From NCBI GenBank assembly GCA_034926235.1, contig JAYFRE010000054.1, positions 1-9,935 of the forward strand: a DNA stretch of 9,935 nucleotides, given 5' to 3'. Shown here piece by piece: positions 1-6,046 of the stretch. This stretch comes from JAYFRE01 sp034926235 (GTDB taxonomy: Bacteria; Pseudomonadota; Alphaproteobacteria; Rhodospirillales; Magnetospirillaceae). Within the stretch, counting starts at the first letter, position 1; the number at the start of each line of letters is the position of its first letter. The notes beneath the pieces are model-generated. The model searched no databases, was not told where the DNA came from, and worked only from the letters and a program-made list of their open reading frames with translations. The translations under genes were made by a program, and so were the position numbers.

Positions 1-617
1 AGGCAAAAATGTGGTTCGAAAAAGCCGCCCTTCAAGGACATGCTCGTGCACAGCTTAGCCTTGGCAGCATGTACAGCCTTGGACAAGGCGTCCGCCAAGA
101 TAACGCCAAAGCAAGGGAGTGGTATGAAAAAGCCGCAGCGCAAGGAGATGCCGATGCGCAGTTCAACCTTGCCCTTATCTACGAGGACGGGCTCGGCGTC
201 CGCCAGGATGACGCCAAGGCAAGAGAATGGTACGAAAAAGCCGCAGCGCAAGGCAGCGCCGACGCACAACTCAACCTTGGCTTTATGTACTTCAAGGGAC
301 AGGGCGTCCGTCAGGATCGCGCCAAGGCAAAGGCATTGTTTGAAAAAGCTGCCGCGCAAGGAAATGCCGATGCGCAGTTCAACCTAGGCATTATGTACGA
401 AGAGGGGGCCGGCGTTCGCCAGGATTACGCCAAGGCAAAGGAATGGTACGAAAAAGCCGCGCTTCAAGGAAATGAGGAGGCGCAGTTCAGCCTTGGCGTT
501 CTGTACGAAGAAGGTGCCGGCGTTCGCCAAAACAAAGCGACTGCGAAGGAATGGTTCGGAAAGGCTTGCGACAACGGAAATCAAAAAGGATGCGACGCCT
601 ATGCCGGGCGCTTATAG
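1..617 (+). CDS. Sel1-like repeat (SLR) protein, 5'-truncated
   Basis: The reading frame is open to the left edge; the codons before the first visible ATG (position 9) read Ala-Lys and continue the repeat pattern, so the gene starts outside the window. What remains is about five complete 36-residue Sel1 repeats plus a short C-terminal cap. Each repeat has the pattern AKAxxWYEKAAxQGxxxAQ, then a glycine-rich turn ending GVRQD. Sel1 repeats fold as paired alpha helices in a solenoid and act as protein-interaction scaffolds, often in signalling or cell-envelope assembly. The cap (residues about 188-202 counted from position 9) contains two cysteines, CDNGNQKGC, like the cysteine-rich variants of the family. 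No signal peptide can be judged because the N-terminus is missing. The partner and process are not deducible. The gene is convergent with the next one. Family assignment is sure; function is open. Confidence 0.92.
   Translation, partial: AKMWFEKAALQGHARAQLSLGSMYSLGQGVRQDNAKAREWYEKAAAQGDADAQFNLALIYEDGLGVRQDDAKAREWYEKAAAQGSADAQLNLGFMYFKGQGVRQDRAKAKALFEKAAAQGNADAQFNLGIMYEEGAGVRQDYAKAKEWYEKAALQGNEEAQFSLGVLYEEGAGVRQNKATAKEWFGKACDNGNQKGCDAYAGRL
9..560 (+). repeat. Tandem 108-bp coding repeat (Sel1 units)
   Basis: The DNA repeats with a 108-bp period (36 codons) about five times, with strongly similar blocks around the codons for EKAAAQG and GVRQD. The similarity at DNA level, not only protein level, indicates recent unit duplication or gene conversion inside the Sel1 gene. 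Such repeats can expand or contract between strains. Confidence 0.75.
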
Positions 618-658
618 CCCCATCGTCGCGTCGCAAGCTGAATGACTCCCGGAAATAT

Positions 659-694
659 GGCCGCCTTGTCTCCTAAATCTGAGGCAAGGTGGCC
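659..694 (+). terminator. Stem-loop after the Sel1 gene, possible terminator
   Basis: The arms GGCCGCCTTG (659-668) and CAAGGTGGCC (685-694) form a 10-bp stem with one G-U pair. Inside the loop, CTC and GAG can pair further. It lies about 40 nt after the Sel1 stop codon. No U-run follows, so it is not a classic intrinsic terminator; it could be a weak terminator or an mRNA 3' end stabiliser. Confidence 0.35.
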
Positions 695-764
695 AAGGTA
701 ATTCCAGAGATAATTTCAAGCGGGACGCGGGCCGCGCGAATCAACGACCAGAGCTGTCCGGGGA

Positions 765-784
765 CAGGCGCTTCAGAGCGCCTG
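765..784 (-). terminator. Stem-loop after the MliC-like gene, possible terminator
   Basis: CAGGCGCT (765-772) and AGCGCCTG (777-784) form a perfect 8-bp stem closed by a 4-nt loop, about 35 nt beyond the stop codon of the minus-strand MliC-like gene. No U-run is present on either strand. A competing 6-bp hairpin (CTGTCC/GGACAG, 754-767) overlaps it. Position between two convergent genes fits a terminator role. Confidence 0.35.
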
Positions 785-818
785 GCCCCCAGCGCCGGCA
801 TTCCGGAAATAAGATGGC

Positions 819-1136
819 CTATTTGATGGACACATTGCAGTCCACCCGGACCGAGCCGCCATTTTTCATCAGAACGACTTTGCCACCGTTCTCGATATAG
901 CCGAATTTCTTGCCCAGATACATGGCCCCTGAAGACGGGTTTGCATCATAGAGCGTCTCCACCTGGCCATTGACGGAGATGAGAGCCGCTTTGTTCTTGT
1001 CGGTCTTCCCTGAAAATTTCACCATGAACTGAGTGCCGTCCTGGCAGCGGTAATGCTCCACCGCCCCCCAACCCGCAGCCGACGCCGTTCCGGCACATAG
1101 CGTCAGCGCCAGAAACACAGCAACCGCCTTCACCAT
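819..1136 (-). CDS. Secreted MliC-like (C-type lysozyme inhibitor family) protein
   Basis: This 105-residue protein starts with a signal peptide: a basic start (MVK), a hydrophobic stretch (residues 4-14), and a signal peptidase I site after ASA at about residue 20. LTLC at residues 11-14 is not a proper lipobox, so a soluble periplasmic form is more likely than a lipoprotein. The mature part has the MliC pattern: YRCQDG near its start (Cys31), a beta-rich middle, the SSGAMY segment (about 68-73) matching the family's SGA-x-Y signature, and a final DC (Cys100) that could pair with Cys31. Characterised MliC/PliC proteins block host or protozoan C-type lysozymes. The start is supported by a strong GAGGAGGG ribosome site a few bases upstream. 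It is monocistronic, divergent from the transporter operon and convergent with the Sel1 gene. Family call is good; lysozyme inhibition itself is inferred. Confidence 0.75.
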   Translation of the reverse strand: MVKAVAVFLALTLCAGTASAAGWGAVEHYRCQDGTQFMVKFSGKTDKNKAALISVNGQVETLYDANPSSGAMYLGKKFGYIENGGKVVLMKNGGSVRVDCNVSIK

Positions 1137-1259
1137 CGCACCCTCCTCTACCGTCGATCCGTTACAATGCCGCCGACAAGCATAGCCTGTCCGGCGCGCG
1201 CCCTTTTACCGCCGATCCGTCCCCCCTCTCCAGGCCGCTTCATGATCCCGGCCATGGGC

Positions 1260-1275
1260 GGTGATTTCAAGAACC
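1260..1275 (+). promoter_or_regulatory. Upstream activator element copy 1
   Basis: GGTGATTTCAAGAACC. It shares the first eight bases GGTGATTT and the final ACC with two further copies, at the same 16-bp length. It is the most distant copy and the least symmetric. It is a likely binding site of a sigma-54 enhancer-binding protein, about 107 bp upstream of the -24 end of the promoter box (start of the last copy to promoter is shorter). Confidence 0.6.
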
Positions 1276-1278
1276 GAT

Positions 1279-1294
1279 GGTGATTTTAAGCACC
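1279..1294 (+). promoter_or_regulatory. Upstream activator element copy 2
   Basis: GGTGATTTTAAGCACC, an imperfect dyad with GGTG/CACC outer arms. It starts 19 bp after copy 1, close to two helical turns, so both would lie on nearly the same face of the DNA. Confidence 0.65.
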
Positions 1295-1312
1295 GTGGTT
1301 TAAGGGGGATTC

Positions 1313-1328
1313 GGTGATTTCCATCACC
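1313..1328 (+). promoter_or_regulatory. Upstream activator element copy 3
   Basis: GGTGATTTCCATCACC is the most symmetric copy, with perfect 6-bp arms GGTGAT and ATCACC around four bases. It starts 34 bp after copy 2 and ends about 53 bp before the sigma-54 promoter. The dyad fits the C-terminal helix-turn-helix of a dimeric activator such as the one encoded at 7279. Confidence 0.65.
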
Positions 1329-1356
1329 AAGACCCCCAAAACCTGACCGAATTATG

Positions 1357-1374
1357 TAGGCATTTCTATGCCTA
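1357..1374. promoter_or_regulatory. Hyphenated palindrome next to the sigma-54 promoter
   Basis: TAGGCATttctATGCCTA: perfect 7-bp arms around a 4-bp centre, ending 6 bp before the promoter's first base. It differs in sequence from the three GGTGATTT elements, so a second regulator (repressor or co-activator) may bind here. It could also be a fortuitous dyad. Confidence 0.4.
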
Positions 1375-1380
1375 TAGTTC

Positions 1381-1396
1381 TGGCACGGTCCTTGCA
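1381..1396 (+). promoter_or_regulatory. Sigma-54 (RpoN) -24/-12 promoter
   Basis: TGGCACGGTCCTTGCA matches the consensus TGGCACG-N4-TTGC at every defined position. The invariant GG (1382-1383) and GC (1394-1395) are separated by exactly 10 bp. Transcription should start near 1406-1407. Such promoters need an AAA+ enhancer-binding protein, and one is encoded downstream at 7279-8940. Confidence 0.92.
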
Positions 1397-1535
1397 ACAG
1401 TACTTAAAAATAAATCGAAAAATAATACACATGCGTCTTACGTATAGGGGCATGTGGCGGGACGTTTTTGCCAAAACTAAAAACAATATGGACAGTAATT
1501 TATATTAAACAACTGAATATTGTAGGGGGATATGA

Positions 1536-2864
1536 ATGGACGAAACACACAATCATACGGGACATGGCGGAATTAAACGAAAGCCAACCAACGTACGATG
1601 GATTCTTCTATCGATCGTTTATCTCACCTGTCTTGTCGCCTATCTAGATCGCGTCAACCTTTCCGTTTGCGGCCCGGCGATCATGGAGCATTTCGGGTTC
1701 GACAAAGTTCAGCTCGGCCTGACCATGTCCGCCTTTTTCGCCGCCTACATGCTCTTGCAGATTCCCGGCGGGATGATGTCCGAACGATTCGGGCTTCGCA
1801 TCACCGGAACCGGAGCCATGCTGTGGTGGTCGGTTTTCACGATCTTTACTCCCTTGGCTTGGGGGTTCGGCAGTTTTCTCGTCATCCGCGCTCTGTTCGG
1901 GGCTGGCGAAGCGCCTTTGTTCCCGAATAACGGCTCGTTCCTGGCCAAATGGTTCAGCGTCAGGGAAAAGGCCGTCTCCAGCTCGCTGATGGTGTCCGGC
2001 GCGTTCATCGGTCCCGCGTTGGGGCCGCCCGTGACCGTCTTCATCATGGTGCATTGGGGCTGGCAGGTCGTCTTCTACCTCTATGGCGTGGCCGGCGTGG
2101 TCATGGCGCTGTTGTGGTGGATCTTCTCGCGGGACTATCCGCACCTGCACCCCGCCGTCAACCAGGAAGAGGTCGAGCACATCACCGGGCGCAGCCTGGA
2201 CGAGGCCAAGGCCGTCTCCACTTACGAACAAGCGCCGTGGAAGCGATTCTTAAGCTCGCCCCAGTTCTGGTGCCTGGGCTTCCAATACTGCATCGCCAAC
2301 TACATCATGTATCTGTTCTTGTCCTGGCTGCCCATCTATCTGATGGAAGCGCGGGGCTTGAGCCTCAAAGCCATGGGGATCGCCGCCGCCTATCCCTGGA
2401 TCGCCATGTGCGTGGCCCTGGTTTCAAGCGGCATCATCAGCGACCGCCTGGTGCAAAGCGGCTGCTCGCGGTTCCTGGCCCGCACCGTGATGGCGGTGGT
2501 CGGACTGGTCCTGTGCGGCATCGGCCTTTACAAGGGCGCCAATGCGCTCACCCCTTCGGACAATATCCTGTGGATGTCCGTGTCCCTGGGCTGCCTGGGC
2601 TTCACCTATACCGCCGCCTGGGCTTCCTGCCAGGATCTGGGGCAGAAATTCGGCGGTTCCGTCGTCGCCTGGATGAACACCTGGGCCAATATCGGCGGGC
2701 TGCTCGCCCCCACCGTCACCGCGCTGCTGGTCCAAGCCTTCGGATGGCAGACGGCGCTCACCATGACCTCGATCATCATCGGCATCGGCGTCGTCTCCTG
2801 GCTGTTCGTCAAGCCGGACCGGGCGCTTCATGCCGATGCCCAGACGGTTCTCCAACCATCCTGA
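1536..2864 (+). CDS. MFS transporter, ACS (anion:cation symporter) family
   Basis: This 442-residue inner-membrane protein has the usual length and 12-helix hydrophobicity profile of the major facilitator superfamily. Helix 1 carries YLDRVNLSV (residues 36-44) and helix 2 is followed by GGMMSERFG (79-87), the loop 2-3 signature. The segment GAGEAPLFPNNG (122-133) is characteristic of the anion:cation symporter family, which takes up organic anions such as hexuronates, galactonate, glucarate and phthalates with protons. The long middle loop (about residues 205-235) is cytoplasmic. The start at 1536 follows AGGGGGA with good spacing; an ATG four bases earlier is out of frame. As first gene behind the sigma-54 promoter it probably imports the acid that the following enzymes activate and dehydrate. 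The exact substrate cannot be read from sequence. Confidence 0.9.
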   Translation: MDETHNHTGHGGIKRKPTNVRWILLSIVYLTCLVAYLDRVNLSVCGPAIMEHFGFDKVQLGLTMSAFFAAYMLLQIPGGMMSERFGLRITGTGAMLWWSVFTIFTPLAWGFGSFLVIRALFGAGEAPLFPNNGSFLAKWFSVREKAVSSSLMVSGAFIGPALGPPVTVFIMVHWGWQVVFYLYGVAGVVMALLWWIFSRDYPHLHPAVNQEEVEHITGRSLDEAKAVSTYEQAPWKRFLSSPQFWCLGFQYCIANYIMYLFLSWLPIYLMEARGLSLKAMGIAAAYPWIAMCVALVSSGIISDRLVQSGCSRFLARTVMAVVGLVLCGIGLYKGANALTPSDNILWMSVSLGCLGFTYTAAWASCQDLGQKFGGSVVAWMNTWANIGGLLAPTVTALLVQAFGWQTALTMTSIIIGIGVVSWLFVKPDRALHADAQTVLQPS

Positions 2865-2874
2865 ACAAAAAGCA

Positions 2875-2898
2875 TCGCGGGGAATTTCTCTCCCGCGA
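2875..2898 (+). other. Intercistronic hairpin between transporter and dehydratase genes
   Basis: TCGCGGG (2875-2881) and CCCGCGA (2892-2898) form a perfect 7-bp stem over a 10-nt loop in the 55-nt gap. No U-run follows, so it should not stop transcription; it may mark an RNA processing or stability point that sets different levels for transporter and enzymes. The dehydratase ribosome site (AAAGGAA) lies just downstream. Confidence 0.4.
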
Positions 2899-2919
2899 CG
2901 GAAATAGAAAGGAAAAATC

Positions 2920-4413
2920 ATGAAGACAGGAAATGAATACAAGGAAAGTCTCCGGAACCGGAACATCCAGGTCTATCTCAAGGGCGAGAAGATCGACAGC
3001 GACAAGGTCATCGATCACCCCTTTATCCGCGGCCACGTCAATTCCGCCGCCGTGACCTATGATCTGGCCCACGATCCGGCCTGCGAAGACCTGATGACGG
3101 TGACGTCGCATCTGACCGGCCGCAAGATCAACCGGTTCACCCACATCCATCAGAGCGTCGAAGATCTGGTGAAGAAGGTGAAGATGCTGCGCATGATCTC
3201 GCAGAAAACCGGGACCTGTTATCAGCGTTGCGTCGGCTTCGACGCCATGAACTCCCTGTACGCCGTGACCTTCGAAATGGATCGCAAGCTGGGCACCGAC
3301 TATCACCAGAGGTTCCGGAAATTCCTGGAACATGTCCAGAATACCGACATCATGGTCGCAGGGGCGATGACCGACCCCAAGGGCGATCGCAGCTTGAAGC
3401 CCAGTCAGCAGCCCGACCCCGACATGTTCGTGCATATCGTCGGGCGCAACGACAAGGGCATCATCATCCGGGGCGCGAAGGCGCACATGACCGGGATGGT
3501 CAATTCGCACGAAATGCTGATCATGCCGACCGCGGCCCTGGGTGAAGAGGACAAGGATTACGCCGTGTCCTGCGCCATTCCCGTAGACGCGCCCGGCATC
3601 CTGCATATCTTTGGCCGCCAAACCAATGACGACCGCAAAACCGAGGGCGAGATCGATCAGGGCAACGCCCGTTACGGTGTCGTCGGCGGCGAATGTCTGA
3701 CCGTCCTGGAAAACGTCTTCGTTCCCTGGGATCGGGTGTTCATGTGCGGCGAATTTGAGTTCTCGGGGCAGTTGGTGGAACGGTTCGCCTGCTATCACCG
3801 CCAGAATTACGGCGGCTGCAAAGGCGGCGTTTCGGACATCGTCATCGGCGCGACGGCGGCGATGGCGGATATGAGCGGCTATGGCAACGCCGCCCACGTC
3901 AAGGAAAAGATCAATGAAATGATCCACCTGGCCGAATCGCTCTATGCCTGTTCGATCGCTTGTTCCTGCGAAGGCAAGCCGACCCCGGCCGGGTCCTATT
4001 ACGTCGATCCATTGCTGGCCAATGTCGGCAAGCACAACGTCACCCGCCTGATTTACGATATCAACCGGCTGGCCCAGGATATCGGCGGCGGCATCACCGC
4101 CACCATGCCGTCCGAATCCGATCTGAAGAGCCCCGAGATCGGCCAGTATGTCGAAAAATATCTGAAGGGCGTCGCGGGTATTCCCACCGAATACCGGATG
4201 CGCATCGGTCGTCTGATCGAAAACATGACCGGCGGCACCGCCTTGATCGAAAGCATGCATGGTGCGGGCTCGCCCCAGGCGCAGAAGATTTTCTATTCCA
4301 AGCTCGCCAATCTGGAACACAAGAAATCTTGTGCGCTCGACATCGCCGGGGTGCCATCCGACGCCCTGAAACCGGTGCGGGACGCGGCCAAGAAAAAGCC
4401 CGTCAAGGCCTGA
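2920..4413 (+). CDS. abfD: 4-hydroxybutyryl-CoA dehydratase / vinylacetyl-CoA isomerase-type flavoprotein
   Basis: This 497-residue protein matches Clostridium aminobutyricum AbfD, as I recall that sequence, along nearly its whole length. AbfD is a homotetrameric FAD and [4Fe-4S] enzyme that dehydrates 4-hydroxybutyryl-CoA to crotonyl-CoA by a ketyl-radical route and also isomerises vinylacetyl-CoA. All four cluster ligands are present: Cys100 and Cys104 (CYQRC), His293 and Cys300 (YHRQNYGGC), each one residue later than Cys99, Cys103, His292 and Cys299 of AbfD. Other active-site positions are kept: Gln102, Thr191 (KAHMTG), Glu258, Tyr297, Lys301, Glu444 and Ala449 (ESMHGAGSPQ). It is about 11 residues shorter before the last motif. 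The HpaB-type hydroxylase fold is shared, but hydroxylases lack the cluster ligands. It lies second in the operon, followed after 5 nt by a small Cys protein gene. The precise substrate could be a homologue of 4-hydroxybutyrate. Confidence 0.88.
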   Translation: MKTGNEYKESLRNRNIQVYLKGEKIDSDKVIDHPFIRGHVNSAAVTYDLAHDPACEDLMTVTSHLTGRKINRFTHIHQSVEDLVKKVKMLRMISQKTGTCYQRCVGFDAMNSLYAVTFEMDRKLGTDYHQRFRKFLEHVQNTDIMVAGAMTDPKGDRSLKPSQQPDPDMFVHIVGRNDKGIIIRGAKAHMTGMVNSHEMLIMPTAALGEEDKDYAVSCAIPVDAPGILHIFGRQTNDDRKTEGEIDQGNARYGVVGGECLTVLENVFVPWDRVFMCGEFEFSGQLVERFACYHRQNYGGCKGGVSDIVIGATAAMADMSGYGNAAHVKEKINEMIHLAESLYACSIACSCEGKPTPAGSYYVDPLLANVGKHNVTRLIYDINRLAQDIGGGITATMPSESDLKSPEIGQYVEKYLKGVAGIPTEYRMRIGRLIENMTGGTALIESMHGAGSPQAQKIFYSKLANLEHKKSCALDIAGVPSDALKPVRDAAKKKPVKA

Positions 4414-4418
4414 CGGCT

Positions 4419-4703
4419 ATGCGGGTCGGCGTGAAGTTCTGCGGCAACTGTAATCCGCATTGCGACATGCCGGCCCTGCTGGCCGGGCTTTCGGCACGGA
4501 TGCCGGATGTCGTCTTCACCGGCTGGAGCGACGGGGATTTCGATCTGCTGCTGGTGCTGAACGGTTGTCCTGCCGCCTGCGCCACCCGGCCAGCCTTTGC
4601 CGGGCCCACGATTCTGGTCAGCAGCGATTCCGTCGATTTCTGGCCGGTGACACCCGACGCCCTGCCGGACGCCATCCGGGCGGCTCTTGAACGACACCAA
4701 TAA
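4419..4703 (+). CDS. Small Cys-motif protein of unknown function, dehydratase-linked
   Basis: This 94-residue protein starts 5 nt after the dehydratase stop codon, so the two are probably translationally coupled; the upstream SD is weak (AAGG). It has two cysteine clusters: KFCGNCNPHCD (Cys8, Cys11, Cys15) and NGCPAACA (Cys50, Cys54). Between them lies an alternating hydrophobic/acidic region (DGDFDLLLVLNG). The pattern suggests a small alpha/beta domain that binds a metal or Fe-S cluster or carries redox-active thiols; the second motif resembles the GCPxxCA motif of DGC-type zinc-binding domains. There is no signal peptide or membrane helix, so it is cytosolic. I do not recognise a characterised family. 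Working guess: a maturation, repair or electron-transfer partner for the oxygen-sensitive [4Fe-4S] dehydratase. The start at 4419 is preferred because the open frame upstream lies antiphase over the dehydratase gene. Confidence 0.82.
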   Translation: MRVGVKFCGNCNPHCDMPALLAGLSARMPDVVFTGWSDGDFDLLLVLNGCPAACATRPAFAGPTILVSSDSVDFWPVTPDALPDAIRAALERHQ

Positions 4704-4738
4704 AAAAAATCCTGCGGGAAGGAACCGGGAAAGAGGGT

Positions 4739-4757
4739 GCGGGCCTAAAAGGTCCGC
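4739..4757 (+). other. Intercistronic hairpin before the CoA-transferase gene
   Basis: GCGGGCCT (4739-4746) and AGGTCCGC (4750-4757) form an 8-bp stem with one G-U pair and an AAA loop, within the 97-nt gap between the small Cys protein gene and the CoA-transferase gene. No U-run follows. It may be a processing or stability element within the operon transcript. Confidence 0.35.
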
Positions 4758-4800
4758 GCCTCCCCTCGCTCCGTCGTCTCGCGCATACAGGGGAAAACAG

Positions 4801-6006
4801 ATGCAAAACAAGAATTTCAGCGGCCTCAGGGTGCTCGATTTCACTCGGGTCCTGGCCGGTCCCTATCTGACCCAGATGCTGTGCGATCTGGGGGCGGAGG
4901 TCATCAAGATCGAACAGCCCGGACGCGGCGCGGATGAACGGAGCATGTCTCCGATCGGACGCAACGGTCAGAGCGGCTTTTACATGATGCTGAACCGGGG
5001 CAAGAAATCGGTCACGCTCAATCTGAAGAAGCCGGAAGCACGGCGGATCATCTTCGAGATGGCCCGCAACGCCGACATCGTCACCGAGAATTTCAAGCCG
5101 GGCGTGATGAAATCGCTGGGGCTGACCTATGAAGCGTTCAAGGCGGTCAAGCCGGACATCATCATGTGCTCGATCTCGACCTTCGGCCAGGAAGGGCCTT
5201 ATGCGCAGCGGGTCGGCTACGACATCGTCGCCCAGGCGATGAGCGGCCTGATGTGGCTGACCGGCGATCCGGACCGCCCGCCCGCCCGCTCCGGCACCTC
5301 GATCGGGGATGTGAACGCCGGCTCCCACGCTTTGGGCGCGATCGGTGCTGCGCTCTATTACCGTGAACGCACAGGCCGGGGACAATATATCGACATCGCC
5401 CTGCGCGATTGCCTGACCGCGATCATGGAAACCGCCATTCCGCGTTACACCATGTCGGGCGGCACGGACAATCCCGAGCGCAGCGGCCGACACCACCCCA
5501 CCATGGGACCCTATGGCGTCTTCGATGCGGGCTCTGGCCACTATATCGTGCTGGGGGCCTTGAACGATGCGATCTGGACCCGGCTATGCACGGCGCTAAA
5601 GCGTCCTGAATTGATCGACGACCCGCGTTACAGCACCTCTTCGGCCCGGGGCGTCAATCAGGAAGCGGTCACGAAGGCTATCGAAGACTGGCTGCATCTT
5701 TTTGAAAAGCCGGACGATGCCCTGGCTATTCTCGACGCCCATGACGTCCCGGCGGCTCCGGTGTTGAGCATCGATCAGCTTGTGCAAGACCCCCAGCTTT
5801 TGATGCGCGACATGCTGGTCGAGGTCGAAGATCCGCTGTTCGGTCCGGTGACGCTGCCCGCCACCTCGATGCGATTCTCGGATACGACCGTGGTCAACCC
5901 CCTGCCGCCGCCGCTTCTGGGCGGGGACACCGATGTTGTCCTGAAAAGTCTGGCCGGGCTGGATGACACAGCCATCGCCGGACTGCGCCGCGACGGCGTG
6001 ATTTGA
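4801..6006 (+). CDS. CaiB/BaiF-family (class III) CoA-transferase
   Basis: This 401-residue protein has the normal length for family III CoA-transferases such as formyl-CoA transferase and CaiB. It opens with the typical LxGLRVLDFTRVLAGPYLTQMLCDLGAEVIKIE-type block (residues 8-38), followed by GRG and NRGKKSVTLNLK (65-76). The catalytic aspartate that forms the acyl anhydride is Asp170 in SGTSIGDVNAG, matching Asp169 of formyl-CoA transferase. RTGRGQYIDIALRD follows near 190-203. These enzymes move CoA between carboxylic acids and act as interlocked dimers. I chose ATG 4801, preceded by AGGGGA, over an upstream in-frame start at 4687 that overlaps the previous gene and would add a non-homologous tail. 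In this operon it most likely converts the imported hydroxy acid into the CoA ester used by the dehydratase. The CoA donor is unknown. Confidence 0.9.
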   Translation: MQNKNFSGLRVLDFTRVLAGPYLTQMLCDLGAEVIKIEQPGRGADERSMSPIGRNGQSGFYMMLNRGKKSVTLNLKKPEARRIIFEMARNADIVTENFKPGVMKSLGLTYEAFKAVKPDIIMCSISTFGQEGPYAQRVGYDIVAQAMSGLMWLTGDPDRPPARSGTSIGDVNAGSHALGAIGAALYYRERTGRGQYIDIALRDCLTAIMETAIPRYTMSGGTDNPERSGRHHPTMGPYGVFDAGSGHYIVLGALNDAIWTRLCTALKRPELIDDPRYSTSSARGVNQEAVTKAIEDWLHLFEKPDDALAILDAHDVPAAPVLSIDQLVQDPQLLMRDMLVEVEDPLFGPVTLPATSMRFSDTTVVNPLPPPLLGGDTDVVLKSLAGLDDTAIAGLRRDGVI

Positions 6007-6012
6007 GGCAAG

Positions 6013-6046
6013 TTCCCTCCCGATCCGGCTCATGGACGGGAGGGAA
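6013..6046 (+). terminator. Terminator-like hairpin after the CoA-transferase gene
   Basis: TTCCCTCCCG (6013-6022) and CGGGAGGGAA (6037-6046) form a perfect 10-bp stem starting 6 nt after the stop codon; TCC and GGA at the loop ends can extend it. The following bases (TCATCCG) are only weakly U-rich. It marks the likely end of the sigma-54 operon. Confidence 0.55.

Larger units (their letters stand above)
1137..1535 (+). promoter_or_regulatory. Control region of the transporter-dehydratase operon
   Basis: This 399-bp gap holds no convincing gene. From left to right it contains the short upstream region of the minus-strand MliC-like gene, three 16-bp upstream elements (1260-1328), an 18-bp hyphenated palindrome (1357-1374), a sigma-54 promoter (1381-1396) and an AT-rich untranslated leader of about 130 nt (about 1407-1535). 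The leader contains a 7-bp inverted repeat, CACATGC (1428-1434) with GCATGTG (1450-1456). It ends with the ribosome site AGGGGGA at 1524-1530 before the ATG at 1536. No obvious IHF consensus was found between the upstream elements and the promoter. Confidence 0.8.

Noticed and set aside
2809..4320. Long minus-strand open frame (503 codons) opposite the dehydratase gene
   Set aside because: It is the antisense shadow of a GC-rich gene; the plus strand encodes a protein with every expected AbfD motif.
4687..4800. Upstream in-frame start for the CoA-transferase
   Set aside because: It would add a basic, low-complexity tail not found in the family and overlap the preceding gene; ATG 4801 has a good ribosome site and gives the normal length.
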